Shown: piece after piece, positions 1-7,938 of the stretch
Layout of the letters: each line of letters opens with the position of its first letter
Numbering within the stretch: the stretch's first letter is position 1
Virus record (IMG/VR): IMGVR_UViG_3300002161_000040
Span: 1 to 21,639 of that record
Strand: one strand, 5' to 3'
From: a virus
DNA: 21,639 nucleotides
The notes under the pieces: model-generated
Told to the model about the DNA's origin: nothing
What the model saw: only the letters and a program-made list of their open reading frames with translations
The model's database searches: none
Program-made: the position numbers and the translations under genes

Positions 1-195
1 CAGTGGCGGCCTCTGTGGTCATGGGGTGATGGCATTGACGCTGAAGCGCCTGGGCCAGTGCCAGGCTCAGACCGAATCAGGAAATACAGAGAGAAAATGT
101 CAGCCGATGACAAAGACTTTGACGCTGCCAGACGTAGACAGAAAAGACGGGTTGTGAAACGCGACCCTCTTGTGGCCGCGTTTTTTGGGTCTTAG
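1..195 (+). CDS. C-terminal end of a plus-strand hypothetical phage protein (5' partial)
   Basis: A plus-strand frame is open from the window edge to TAG at 193-195 and encodes the last 64 residues of a protein that starts outside the window. It reads coherently: a Trp/Gly/Pro-rich part, then a basic segment (RIRKYREKM, ARRRQKRRVVKRD) and the ending PLVAAFFGS. No domain could be identified. It is the only plus-strand gene supported here and is convergent with the minus-strand late operon, whose last stop codon begins at the very next base. A terminator-like hairpin lies within its last codons, which fits the end of a transcript running in from the left. A DNA-associated role suggested by the basic tail would be a guess. 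Confidence 0.6.
   Translation, partial: QWRPLWSWGDGIDAEAPGPVPGSDRIRKYREKMSADDKDFDAARRRQKRRVVKRDPLVAAFFGS
157..186 (+). terminator. Putative intrinsic terminator inside the end of the plus-strand gene
   Basis: The arms AAACGCG (157-163) and CGCGTTT (177-183) are perfect complements. The helix extends past one A/C mismatch by two more G-C pairs (165-166 with 174-175), leaving a 7-nt loop. In plus orientation the stem runs into six T (181-186). The hairpin is inside coding sequence, 9 nt before the stop. In the minus direction the trailing T run is short, so it should work mainly on plus-strand transcripts. Confidence 0.5.
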
Positions 196-2052
196 TTATT
201 CTTGCGCACCAATGGCCGCGCCAAATCCCATTTGTTCAGCCTTTTTGCGCAGTGACTGGGCCAGTGGCTCGACTTTCATTATGTTGGCCTTGCCCATCAT
301 TGTTGCTGCCAACTTGGGATCAAGCATAGCCTCAACAAGCAATTGCTGAATCTGCTGATCAGGCAATTTATAAAGAAAGTCCAGTGGCCTTGTCATAGTG
401 CGCAATGTGGTGTTATCAGCCAATGACTCACTAAACACTCGGCCAATCAGGTTGCCCATGCTCATGTTTTGGAATGTGTTTGAACCAGGGGCTTTCACGC
501 CTGGTGCAGTTGCAGCCTGACCACGATTGATCTCGTTGATGATGTTGTCCAAACGGGTCTGAGCCGCTGGCGACAATTGAGTGCCAATTTCCTCTGCCTT
601 GGCGGCCACTTGCCTGCGTAATGCTGACGCTGCCAAGACTGGCTCACCCGTCATTAGGTTGGGCTGACCAGTTGTGACTTTGGCCTCGATGCCCTGCAAC
701 AAGCGCATCTGATCAATGGCACTCGATGACTTGCCATATTTCTCCATGTAGTTTTTAAAGCCTGGAGCGCCAGATTCAATGGCGTTGTCAATGACTGGCA
801 ATAGGTCTGCAAGTTGGCCTTTGGCCAGACGCAAATTGGCTTGTTCGCCTGCCAACTTGCCAGCCATGGCATCTGTGATGTCTTTTCTGACACTGTACAA
901 AGCCATTGGGTCAATGGTCCCAGTATCAGGATCAACGCGCCTAGCCAATAGACTGTTGACATAGCCCATTGCCTCATCGACTGATTTGCGCTGGGTTGCA
1001 GGGTTGGCCATGATGCCGGAAATGGCACTTGTGATCGGCTCAACGCTTACGGGTTGTTTGTTTGCAAATGCAGACTCACGCATTGGGGCAGTGATGCTGG
1101 TGCGTTTGGCTTCAGCGTATGGGATAGAGCCAGGCTGAGTTACATCGCCACCACGGCCACCAAGCCTTCTGAATGATTCAAGCAAAGCCTGCTGATTTGC
1201 AGACAATACGCTTGGGAATGCACCAGACTGGTCCAATGCGCGAATGGCAGTTTCAGCCGCAGCCAAGCCAGGATCACGCGCACCAGCTGCTGTCGTGACT
1301 CTCACACCTGGCACAAGAGGCTGGGCCTGTTGCAAATTAAGTGCTGCTTGCTCTGGGTTTGTGGCCAGTCGATTCAAGACATTGCCAACAATAACCTCAC
1401 GGCCTGTCTGCGTAAATGGCTTAACCATTGCACCAGGCGCTTCTAAGATTCTTTGTGTAGGCGAGAGCTTTGGGCCACCTGGGGCGACCATGCCTGCCAA
1501 CATTGCACCGCCAACTTGGAGAGCTGGAGGCGCGCCACCTTCGCGCAACATTCCACCAGCGCCTGATGCTGTCAATGCAGCCGCTGTCTGGGCCTTGGGG
1601 CTTTGCGCAAAGAATTGGGCCAAGTCTCTAGCCACGCCAGGCAGTCTTGGCGCGACTTCACCAGCAAGACGGGCAACACCACCAGTGCCATAACCCGCAG
1701 TAGCCACATCTTGCATGATTCGCTCTTGGGGTGTTCTAGCCTCTGGGAATCCAATGCCTGTCAATGTTCTTTCAACGGCTTGGCTTTGCGTTGGGATTCT
1801 TGTCCCAGCAGCCAAGTTAAAAAAGTTGACCATGGGATCGACCACCATAGGCAGCAGGCCACCAGCAGTCAATGCCGCTTGAGCCATGGGTCGAACAGCC
1901 ATTCCAACTTGACGGCCTAGTGTGTCTGGCGCTTGAGCTGGTGCAGCCACTGGAGGCGGCATTGTCTTTAATATTTCGGTGATCTGCTCTTTGGTCATGT
2001 CGTCAGGAAACCCGACTGGACCAACACCAATGACATTCACATATTGGGTCAT
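196..2052 (-). CDS. Putative internal virion / DNA-ejection protein (618 aa)
   Basis: This is a large Ala/Gln/Leu-rich protein with no enzymatic motif. Near the N-terminus (residues 8-30) it carries VGPVGFPDDMTKEQITEIL. This resembles the short 'F-P-D-x-M-x-x-x-x-I' element that recurs at the start of phage virion-associated proteins (e.g. FPDSMSDADI). Residues ~45-85 (MAVRPMAQAALTAGGLLPMVVDP) could be membrane-interacting, and the rest looks helical. It is the last gene of the minus-strand block, after three other large low-complexity proteins, a position typical of podovirus ejection proteins. The ATG follows the upstream stop by 9 nt, with GGTG attached to that TAA. No lysozyme or transglycosylase motif was seen. 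Family assignment is inference from style and position. Confidence 0.6.
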   Translation of the reverse strand: MTQYVNVIGVGPVGFPDDMTKEQITEILKTMPPPVAAPAQAPDTLGRQVGMAVRPMAQAALTAGGLLPMVVDPMVNFFNLAAGTRIPTQSQAVERTLTGIGFPEARTPQERIMQDVATAGYGTGGVARLAGEVAPRLPGVARDLAQFFAQSPKAQTAAALTASGAGGMLREGGAPPALQVGGAMLAGMVAPGGPKLSPTQRILEAPGAMVKPFTQTGREVIVGNVLNRLATNPEQAALNLQQAQPLVPGVRVTTAAGARDPGLAAAETAIRALDQSGAFPSVLSANQQALLESFRRLGGRGGDVTQPGSIPYAEAKRTSITAPMRESAFANKQPVSVEPITSAISGIMANPATQRKSVDEAMGYVNSLLARRVDPDTGTIDPMALYSVRKDITDAMAGKLAGEQANLRLAKGQLADLLPVIDNAIESGAPGFKNYMEKYGKSSSAIDQMRLLQGIEAKVTTGQPNLMTGEPVLAASALRRQVAAKAEEIGTQLSPAAQTRLDNIINEINRGQAATAPGVKAPGSNTFQNMSMGNLIGRVFSESLADNTTLRTMTRPLDFLYKLPDQQIQQLLVEAMLDPKLAATMMGKANIMKVEPLAQSLRKKAEQMGFGAAIGAQE

Positions 2053-2064
2053 AACTTCACCTTA
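2050..2064 (-). promoter_or_regulatory. Stop-fused ribosome binding site TAAGGTG-N4-T-ATG (copy 1)
   Basis: The TAA stop of the 486-aa gene forms the 5' end of the purine-rich SD TAAGGTG, and the next ATG lies exactly 9 nt beyond the stop. The same 15-nt architecture occurs at 3520-3534, 4934-4948 and 10100-10114. Confidence 0.7.
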
Positions 2065-3522
2065 CTGGTAAACATATTGTTTTTTGACTGGGTCCCATGT
2101 TGGGACACCAGACATCATTGGTTGTGCAGCAGGGACAGCAGTCGGTGCAGGCGCTAATGGGGTGTAAGGCTCATAAGCCTTGCCAGCGGCCTTTTGCATT
2201 CCCAATGTAACCACACGCCTAGCTTCTGCTTTTTGCGCAATCTTTTCTGGTGTATCGCCCACCATTGGGAAATAGGTCGCATATTCTTGTCGCGCCTCAT
2301 CCACACCAATGGCAGCACCGGACTCTTTGCGCAGCTTGGCGCGAATCCAGTCTTGTGCGGCTTGGTCGAATTGTTGCGTTTGCACATTTTGACTACTTCG
2401 AGCCGCTACACCACCCACAAACGGGATGGCCTCAAGAGTGCGAGTCATTGCTCCTGGTTGTGAGCCAGCAGGCAAACTGCCAATGATGCTTTGAGCCAAT
2501 TCCATGCGCTGGGCAAAGCCAGCAGCATTTGTTTCACCCTCTGTCGGCTTACCGCCAGAGACACCTTTGAGTTGTTGGCCACCAGCGCCCATGACTGGCG
2601 TGGCTGCACCGCCTGGTGCTTTTGGCACATAGGCAAAACCTTCTGGGGTTTCTCTGATCTCTGTCGCACCACGCAAAAATTCTTGTTGACGCAAGCCAAG
2701 ACCACCTTGGGCCACGGCCAAATTGCCTCTGGCCACTTGCAAATTTGCAATTTCACTTGGAGTCATTGTCTGGGCAAATGTTTCGCCACCCTTCAATGAC
2801 GACTTGTTAACAGCCACAGTCTGGCCACCAAGGTTTTGCAAGACGACATCGCGCTTTGGCCCAAAGCCTTGCATGGTCTTGATGTCGCCAGACTTATATT
2901 GCTGGACCAAGATGGGATTGCCTTTAGGGTCAGTCACCTCAAATGGTTGGCCAACAACTTCAGCCCTTGGGTTTAAATCTCTGGCAATGTCTTGATAGCG
3001 CTTTGCGTCTTCACCTTTGCCAGCTGCTGCATAAATGTCTGCGATTCTTAAATACTGACCAGCTTTAATCTCATTAGCACTTGGCTGTGGAATATTTGCA
3101 GCCAGTTCAGCACGGGCCATCGTTGGGCCAGCTTGCATACCAGGCACAGCCAAGGCTTGCATCTCTGGACTCAATGCAGTTGGTGCAGGGCCAGTCAATA
3201 CGCCAGCGACTTGCTTTTGTAAATCTTGAGCTGTTTTGGCTTCTTGGAGTTTTGCACCCAAAAGCAAATCTTGAAAAGAGCCAGCTCTAGCCTGCTGATA
3301 ACCTTGCTGGCCTGCCTGCAAAGCTGATCCAAGTGCTTGGCCCATACTGATTGGGACTGCACTTCGGCCACTGGCCTGCAATAGTGCGCCAGCTGCTGAC
3401 AGTGCCGCATTACGGCCAAGCAGTTTGCGCTGATCTTCTGTCAGCAATGCATCAAGCCCCGTTGGCACACCGCCACCGCCAAACATACTGCCTAGATTTG
3501 AAAAATCAAATTGAGTAGCCAT
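2062..3522 (-). CDS. Putative virion structural / ejection protein (486 aa)
   Basis: This protein has a Gly-rich N-terminus (FSNLGSMFGGGG), then an Ala/Gln/Leu-rich helical region (LSAAGALLQASGRSAVPISMGQALGSALQAGQQGYQQAR, residues ~40-80) typical of phage internal virion proteins. A Pro-rich, aromatic C-terminal tail ends in WDPVKKQYVYQ. There are no catalytic motifs, signal peptide or clear TM segment. Its start has a good SD (AAGGTGG) fused to the preceding TAA, and its own stop forms the SD of the next gene. Its place among four similarly composed proteins after the gp10-like tail gene suggests a virion component, probably delivered with or guiding the DNA. It could also be a minor tail or neck protein. 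I recognise the style, not a characterised family. Confidence 0.6.
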   Translation of the reverse strand: MATQFDFSNLGSMFGGGGVPTGLDALLTEDQRKLLGRNAALSAAGALLQASGRSAVPISMGQALGSALQAGQQGYQQARAGSFQDLLLGAKLQEAKTAQDLQKQVAGVLTGPAPTALSPEMQALAVPGMQAGPTMARAELAANIPQPSANEIKAGQYLRIADIYAAAGKGEDAKRYQDIARDLNPRAEVVGQPFEVTDPKGNPILVQQYKSGDIKTMQGFGPKRDVVLQNLGGQTVAVNKSSLKGGETFAQTMTPSEIANLQVARGNLAVAQGGLGLRQQEFLRGATEIRETPEGFAYVPKAPGGAATPVMGAGGQQLKGVSGGKPTEGETNAAGFAQRMELAQSIIGSLPAGSQPGAMTRTLEAIPFVGGVAARSSQNVQTQQFDQAAQDWIRAKLRKESGAAIGVDEARQEYATYFPMVGDTPEKIAQKAEARRVVTLGMQKAAGKAYEPYTPLAPAPTAVPAAQPMMSGVPTWDPVKKQYVYQ

Positions 3523-3534
3523 ATTTCCACCTTA
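3520..3534 (-). promoter_or_regulatory. Stop-fused ribosome binding site TAAGGTG-N4-T-ATG (copy 2)
   Basis: TAA of the 149-aa gene, then GGTGGAAAT, then ATG of the 486-aa gene. Spacing is identical to the copies at 2050 and 4934, which supports the chosen start. Confidence 0.75.
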
Positions 3535-3981
3535 ATCCAGTAAACCTTTGAGGCGTGTATTGACCACATCGCCTCTGCTCATCATGTTAGTTGATCCCGT
3601 ATCTGGTGCAAGCAAAGATGCAGCCCTCATGGCCCGTCTTTCCTGACCAGGCTTGATGGCCAGCTCTGCCACCGGAATGCCGCCTCTATCCATGGCCACC
3701 GCCACATTGTCAAAGCCCTTGGCCTGATCGTATGCATAGCCAAAGAGCGCCATGCCCACATCTTTCTCAGACCCTTGGTCAATGATCTTGACCTTTGCAG
3801 GGTCACTGGTGATCACAATGCCGCGGCTTGTCTGAGCCACTGTCAACCCGTCAGGAATGCGCGAGGGCATCGGTGATCCAGGCGTGATCAGGATGGTGTC
3901 ACGCTTGCTTGATGGATCAAGCAAAGCCATGAGCTGCGCGTCAGCGTAGCGTTGTGGCTCTGGGGTTGGATTGTTTGGCAT
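3532..3981 (-). CDS. Conserved-looking hypothetical phage protein (149 aa)
   Basis: This is a small soluble protein with no TM segment. It has a Pro/Gln-rich start, a central alpha/beta-like region (DTILITPGSP ~30-38, GIVITSDPAKVKIID ~54-68) and a Gly-containing motif (MALFGYAYDQAKGFDNVAVAMDRGGIPVAE, ~76-105). It ends with an Ala/Arg helix and a polar tail. I do not recognise the family. It sits between two putative ejection proteins, one base after the TAA of the upstream gene (TAATATG) and with no obvious SD, so its translation probably depends on ribosomes finishing the 317-aa gene. A virion-assembly or structural accessory role follows only from position. Confidence 0.6.
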   Translation of the reverse strand: MPNNPTPEPQRYADAQLMALLDPSSKRDTILITPGSPMPSRIPDGLTVAQTSRGIVITSDPAKVKIIDQGSEKDVGMALFGYAYDQAKGFDNVAVAMDRGGIPVAELAIKPGQERRAMRAASLLAPDTGSTNMMSRGDVVNTRLKGLLD

Positions 3982-3982
3982 A

Positions 3983-4936
3983 TTAAATTAAGGCAGCCAA
4001 TGCACCAAGACCAGCGCCAGTGCCTGCTGTCAGGCCAAGAGTGCCAGCCAATTGAGAGCCAGCCAATGCACCGCCTAATAGGCCAGCACCGACATTCTGG
4101 CTGTATGGAGTCGTTGCCACCATGCCAAGGTTGGCAGGCTGCGCACCGAGTGAAGACTGGACCACGCCAAGACGCTGGAGGCCAATGTTGCGAATCGCAT
4201 CCATTTGTTGCTGGTCCAAAGCCTGACGCGCACCACCAGCAGCCATAACTGCTTGAGCGCCACCAAGACGCAATGCTTGCTGTTGAGCCGCCAAATTACC
4301 TAGCTGGCTTGCACCGCCTAGCCTTAATTGCGCACCTTGCAAGCCTGCTTGCTGATTGGCAATGTCGGCTGCTGATCTGCGCGCAATGTCTGCCTGCTGC
4401 ATGGCCATTGCCTGGTTAAATGCTTGCTCGTTTAATGTTGTGCCAAGTGTGCCAGCCTGCTTGGCAAAGCCTGCATTGGTCAAAGCCTCGGCCACACCTT
4501 GTCGTGATCCACCAAATGCACGGGCTTGTGTGGCACGTTCACCAGTCTGCTGGATGGCAGCGCGTCTTGCTGATTCCAGATCAGCCAATGCGTTTTCACG
4601 CACCATGCTTGTGTATGGGTTCATGTAAGAGCCAATTGAGCCTGGACCTTGTCCCATGCTCAAATTGGTCTGCTGCGCTGAAATCTGTGCAGGCTGGTAA
4701 ACACCGCCATAAGCCGCCATCTGCGCGGCCAAGTCTGTGCCAGTAATGCCTGGGCCAGCAAGGCCCGTGTTGACCAGAGCTTCCTCGCCTGCTTGGTACA
4801 TCGGGTTATAGCCAGCAAACTGCTGAGTCGGCAAAGCGCCAGCGACCCCTTGGGCCTGCTGAAAGTTGGCCAAAAATGCTTCTTTGATCTGTGGATCAAT
4901 GGAGCTTGTTGAGGTTGTTGTTCCACCTTTTGACAT
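3983..4936 (-). CDS. Putative virion structural / ejection protein (317 aa), Ala/Gln-rich
   Basis: The protein opens with MSKGGTTTSTSSIDPQIKEAF, a Ser/Thr-rich leader then an amphipathic helix, a pattern I associate with phage virion proteins that follow the tail genes. The middle is strongly Ala/Gln/Leu-rich (repeated AQQQ, GGAQ, LGGAS-type segments, residues ~160-245) and probably forms long helices. The C-terminus is Gly/Leu/Ala-rich and hydrophobic (GAGLLGGALAGSQLAGTLGLTAGTGAGLGALAALI), so it could insert in a membrane. That would suit a protein forming part of a periplasm-crossing ejection channel, which is inference. The start has a strong stop-fused SD (AAGGTGGCAATATG). No enzymatic motif is seen. 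Confidence 0.6.
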   Translation of the reverse strand: MSKGGTTTSTSSIDPQIKEAFLANFQQAQGVAGALPTQQFAGYNPMYQAGEEALVNTGLAGPGITGTDLAAQMAAYGGVYQPAQISAQQTNLSMGQGPGSIGSYMNPYTSMVRENALADLESARRAAIQQTGERATQARAFGGSRQGVAEALTNAGFAKQAGTLGTTLNEQAFNQAMAMQQADIARRSAADIANQQAGLQGAQLRLGGASQLGNLAAQQQALRLGGAQAVMAAGGARQALDQQQMDAIRNIGLQRLGVVQSSLGAQPANLGMVATTPYSQNVGAGLLGGALAGSQLAGTLGLTAGTGAGLGALAALI

Positions 4937-4948
4937 ATTGCCACCTTA
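4934..4948 (-). promoter_or_regulatory. Stop-fused ribosome binding site TAAGGTG-N4-T-ATG (copy 3)
   Basis: TAA of the 376-aa gene, then GGTGGCAAT, then ATG of the 317-aa gene. This is the third junction in this block with the same 9-nt gap and SD core. Confidence 0.75.
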
Positions 4949-6076
4949 TCCGAGTAAAGATTTCATTTTCTTGGCAGACACTTTGCCTTCGTTGATCATG
5001 TCCAAAAGTCCACGGCCATATTTATCGACTGAAGACTTCTTGATCACATACTCACCCATGTCAAGATTGACAGCGCCATCATCTGGACCAGGAGGGTTTG
5101 CTCCAAACATCAAACCGCCATGGACATAGCCGCCTTTGGCCAAGCCTGTTGATTCTTGCTGATAGCTTGGCGTTGCAGCAGCCGCTGTTGCTGCCGCTGT
5201 ATTAGCCAAATTAGCCGCAGCGATCTGGTCATATAGACCAGGGTTATATCCACCCATTGCTTGGCCTGCCACCACATTGGCGTATGGATTGCCAACTGGT
5301 CGCATCTGACCCATGACTTGGGCATAAGGTGAGCCAGTGCCACCGACCACATTGGGGTTGTACTGAGCGCCAATTGGGATTGACTGGTAATTGGCAAAGT
5401 TCTGGGCAAAACCTTGTGTGGCATTTGCGAATGGCGTTGTGCCACTGATGCTCATGCTGCCAGTTGGGCCGAGCAAGCCACCAGTGCCACCGGTCACGCC
5501 ACCAGTGCCACCAGTCACGCCAGTAGTGCCACCAGTCACACCACCAGTCACGTTAGTGCCAGTTCCTGTGCCACCAGTCTTTTGCAGTGCAGCCAAACGC
5601 GCTAATTCAGCCAAACGGGCTGCTTCAGCATTGCGTTGCTGCAAAGCCAAAGCCGCTTCGTTTTGTCTGCGAATTAAATCTTGTTGCGCTGCATTAGCAG
5701 CTGCCAATTGAGCCGCAGTCAAAGTGCCAGCAGAAGTCCTAGCCTCTAAATTTCTAGCATCAATCAATGCTTGGCTGGCCGTTCTGTCTCTGGCTGTACG
5801 CGCTGCAAGCTCTGCATCAGCCGCGGCATTGGCAATCAATTCAGCCTCAGTTGTTGGCACTGCTGTCGTGTATTGAGATGCAACACTCTGAGTTGTCACG
5901 CCAGTCGCACGGGCCACATCTGCTGGGCTTATGCCAAGACGATCCATTTCAATGCGCAACATGGCATTGCTTGTGCCTTTTTGTTGCGCATCAAGCACAG
6001 CGTTGAAAATGTTTCGATCAAATTCGGCCTGCGTCATGCCGTTGGCCAATGCCCAATTGAGTGCTTCTGATGCCAT
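4946..6076 (-). CDS. Putative virion structural protein with Gly/Thr-rich linker (376 aa)
   Basis: Three parts are visible. Residues 1-65 contain helices and the segment LGISPADVARATGVTTQSV (47-65), which resembles a helix-turn-helix or short adaptor motif. Residues ~80-165 are Ala-rich and probably coiled coil. Residues 167-200 are almost only Gly, Thr and Val, a flexible linker. The C-terminus (312-376) carries KGGYVHGG..FG..PPGPDDGAVNLDMGEYVIKK followed by a Lys-rich helix. I recognise this 'GGY-GG-GPxDG-x-GEYVI' element as common at the ends of phage virion-associated proteins, though its function is not established. The stop of the upstream gene is fused to a TAGGGG SD 10 nt before this ATG. 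A role in ejection or tail assembly is inferred from the neighbours. Confidence 0.6.
   Translation of the reverse strand: MASEALNWALANGMTQAEFDRNIFNAVLDAQQKGTSNAMLRIEMDRLGISPADVARATGVTTQSVASQYTTAVPTTEAELIANAAADAELAARTARDRTASQALIDARNLEARTSAGTLTAAQLAAANAAQQDLIRRQNEAALALQQRNAEAARLAELARLAALQKTGGTGTGTNVTGGVTGGTTGVTGGTGGVTGGTGGLLGPTGSMSISGTTPFANATQGFAQNFANYQSIPIGAQYNPNVVGGTGSPYAQVMGQMRPVGNPYANVVAGQAMGGYNPGLYDQIAAANLANTAAATAAAATPSYQQESTGLAKGGYVHGGLMFGANPPGPDDGAVNLDMGEYVIKKSSVDKYGRGLLDMINEGKVSAKKMKSLLG
5474..5578 (-). repeat. Low-complexity Gly-Thr-Val coding repeat in the 376-aa gene
   Basis: On the plus strand, imperfect copies of a 9-nt unit (gccaccagt and variants) encode the TGG/TGV linker at residues 167-200. 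Such tracts can change length by slippage. It is an in-frame coding repeat, not an intergenic element. Confidence 0.7.
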
Positions 6077-6086
6077 ATTTATTCCC

Positions 6087-6455
6087 CTAAAGTTCCTTTG
6101 CCATTACAGACCATTGTGGACTGTAACCTTCGTCTTTTAAAAATGTCTTTGCCCAGCCTCTTCGGCCTGCCAAAGTCACCCTGGTGCAACCAACTGATTT
6201 GCCCCAGGATTCGATCAATGGTCTCATCCTTGAGAGTTCATCTAGGTCGCCACCAGCCAGAAAATAATGCAAATTCTTTAGCCTGGGATAGACAATGATC
6301 TCTGTCAATACCACCGAGTCCTTGGCTGGCCACAGCTGTAATCTGTGATCTTCAACCATCTCAGCGACATCGTCAAAATTATGTGTGCCTCCAGAGTATT
6401 CTAATGCCGCCTCCACATGATGGCGCAGTCTTTCCAAATGCTCTTTATCACTCAT
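6087..6455 (-). CDS. GNAT-like phage protein (122 aa)
   Basis: A compact alpha/beta protein. The N-terminal helix (HLERLRHHVEAALEYSGG) is followed by the strand motifs LQLWPAKDSVVLTEIIVYPRLKNLHYFLAGG (~34-70), a helix with LIESWGKSVGCTRVTL and the ending GRRGWAKTFLKDEGY. This layout, including G-R-x-G-W-x-x-x-F/L....G-Y/F, is what phage GNAT-fold proteins near the internal virion genes look like. The usual acetyl-CoA pyrophosphate loop (R/Q-x-x-G-x-G/A) is not clear, so catalysis is doubtful and a structural or regulatory use of the fold is possible. Its ATG overlaps the stop of the gp10-like gene by 4 nt (ATGA), implying co-translation with tail genes. Confidence 0.55.
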   Translation of the reverse strand: MSDKEHLERLRHHVEAALEYSGGTHNFDDVAEMVEDHRLQLWPAKDSVVLTEIIVYPRLKNLHYFLAGGDLDELSRMRPLIESWGKSVGCTRVTLAGRRGWAKTFLKDEGYSPQWSVMAKEL

Positions 6456-7930
6456 CGCTTACCAGCTGGCACTGCATCAAGCCTCATCACGCCAATGCGC
6501 CAGTCGGCCAAAGTGTTGCCAGTCACCTTCATATTGACTTGACGGCCAGAAAACCGGACAGAAGTCGGGTTGGCTGCCGTATATGGTCCAAATGACGATT
6601 GTGTGCCTGTCGGGTAATTGCGGGTTTTGAATGAAACCACCGCCTCGCCCAGTGTCTGCTCGTCTGGGACAACTTGGCGCACCGACATGATGTTGTCGCC
6701 ATTGCCCAATTGGACTGGTCCAGACTCGGCATAAAGGCTGGCGCTGTCATAGTTAAAACCGACCTCATGCTCATAGATGTAACCAGTGCTAGACACCATC
6801 AAAGGATAAGTAAACACCCCAGCATCAACCCCAGCAGTTCGACCCAATGTGCCAATGTTCCAGTGGTTTTCGCGGTAATTGAAAGTGACATAAGAGTCAT
6901 TCTCATTGCTGCCACTTGATGGATAGAACCACCAGATTTCACCAAACTTACTGACATGGACCGAGTAAATCTTAGATGCCTGGGCAAAGTTGATATTGGT
7001 AAAGATGTAATCTGACACATCACTTGGCAGTGGTTTGACATAGCCGTCATATATCCAAAAGCCAGAATTGCTCATCCAAATGGCTGCCGTATCAATAGCC
7101 GCCACTGCTTGGGCCGAAATGAGACCGCAGCCGCTTGCAGCCTTCTCAAAGCCATAAACAAATGGAGCGCCAACATACTGGGCCGTGTGGACATCCACAT
7201 CTGTAAACAGTAGGTTGACACCCTTGACCCGCTTGCCAGCGATCAATGTGCCAGGGCTGGCCAAGTCATAGTCGCCTGCCAGATTGTCGCCTGCTGGTGT
7301 CCACTGGGTATTGTTCTCTTGGTCGCACCACTGCACTTTGCGTGGGTTTCCACCAGCGCCAAGGGCAAAGATAATGCGCTCTTGGGTGACTAAAACCGCC
7401 TTATTGTTGACTGGGGCATTGGCAATGGCCGCGGCCAATGTTGGCGTTGAAAAGCCTAATTGCCACTCATAAATCTTGCCATCCCATGAAGAGCAAGCAA
7501 TCAAATACTCACCCCATGTGTCCAGCGACCAGGTGGTGGCTGCAATGGGTGTTCCAGTGTCAGGCCGTGCCACGCCATAGGCCAATGTGCCATAAGTGCT
7601 GTAACCATAGCCTGTCAGCACAGTGGAGCTGGCATAGCCACTTGTGAAGCCTGTGGGCGTAATGTCTTTGAGTGTTCCAGCCTCATTCATGGCATAGAGC
7701 TTGGAATGTGTACCAGCGCCAATGTATCGATTGCCACTGTTATCGCGCCAAGTAATGATGCCTCGGCATGAGCCTGTCATCTGTGAGCTTGACCTGGTGC
7801 GCCATCCATTGATGGGGCGCAGTGTCCCTTCATACCAGCGAACTAGGTTTGCGTCATACCAGCGGCCAGCTGCCTGGTATTCAGTACCATTTCGGAAAAC
7901 ACCTGGGGGTAGCTTTAAAGGTATGTACAT
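6452..7930 (-). CDS. P22 gp10-like tail hub / phage stabilisation protein (492 aa)
   Basis: The N-terminus LPPGVFRNGTEYQAAGRWYDANLVRW....LRPINGW (7-43) is the signature opening of the phage stabilisation family (P22 gp10-like): a claim that the protein 'knows' the genomic segments as beta-propeller blades. The rest has repeated short beta strands with Gly-Thr and aromatic turns (YIGAGTHSKLYAM, GEYLIACSSWDGKIYEW, IWMSNSGFWIYDGYVKPLPSDVSDYIF), consistent with a propeller-like tail hub or nozzle. The C-terminal ~70 residues form a beta-rich domain (VSFKTRNYPTGTQSSFGPY). In podoviruses such proteins lie below the portal/adaptor and close the DNA channel. The ATG lies 8 nt after the upstream TAA with no clear SD. 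The length matches P22-type gp10 (just under 500 residues). Confidence 0.75.
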   Translation of the reverse strand: MYIPLKLPPGVFRNGTEYQAAGRWYDANLVRWYEGTLRPINGWRTRSSSQMTGSCRGIITWRDNSGNRYIGAGTHSKLYAMNEAGTLKDITPTGFTSGYASSTVLTGYGYSTYGTLAYGVARPDTGTPIAATTWSLDTWGEYLIACSSWDGKIYEWQLGFSTPTLAAAIANAPVNNKAVLVTQERIIFALGAGGNPRKVQWCDQENNTQWTPAGDNLAGDYDLASPGTLIAGKRVKGVNLLFTDVDVHTAQYVGAPFVYGFEKAASGCGLISAQAVAAIDTAAIWMSNSGFWIYDGYVKPLPSDVSDYIFTNINFAQASKIYSVHVSKFGEIWWFYPSSGSNENDSYVTFNYRENHWNIGTLGRTAGVDAGVFTYPLMVSSTGYIYEHEVGFNYDSASLYAESGPVQLGNGDNIMSVRQVVPDEQTLGEAVVSFKTRNYPTGTQSSFGPYTAANPTSVRFSGRQVNMKVTGNTLADWRIGVMRLDAVPAGKR

Positions 7931-7938
7931 GGCAGTAT

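Noticed and set aside
5474-5578. Possible CRISPR-like repeat
   Set aside because: Units are 9 nt, contiguous, without spacers, and code in frame for Gly/Thr/Val.
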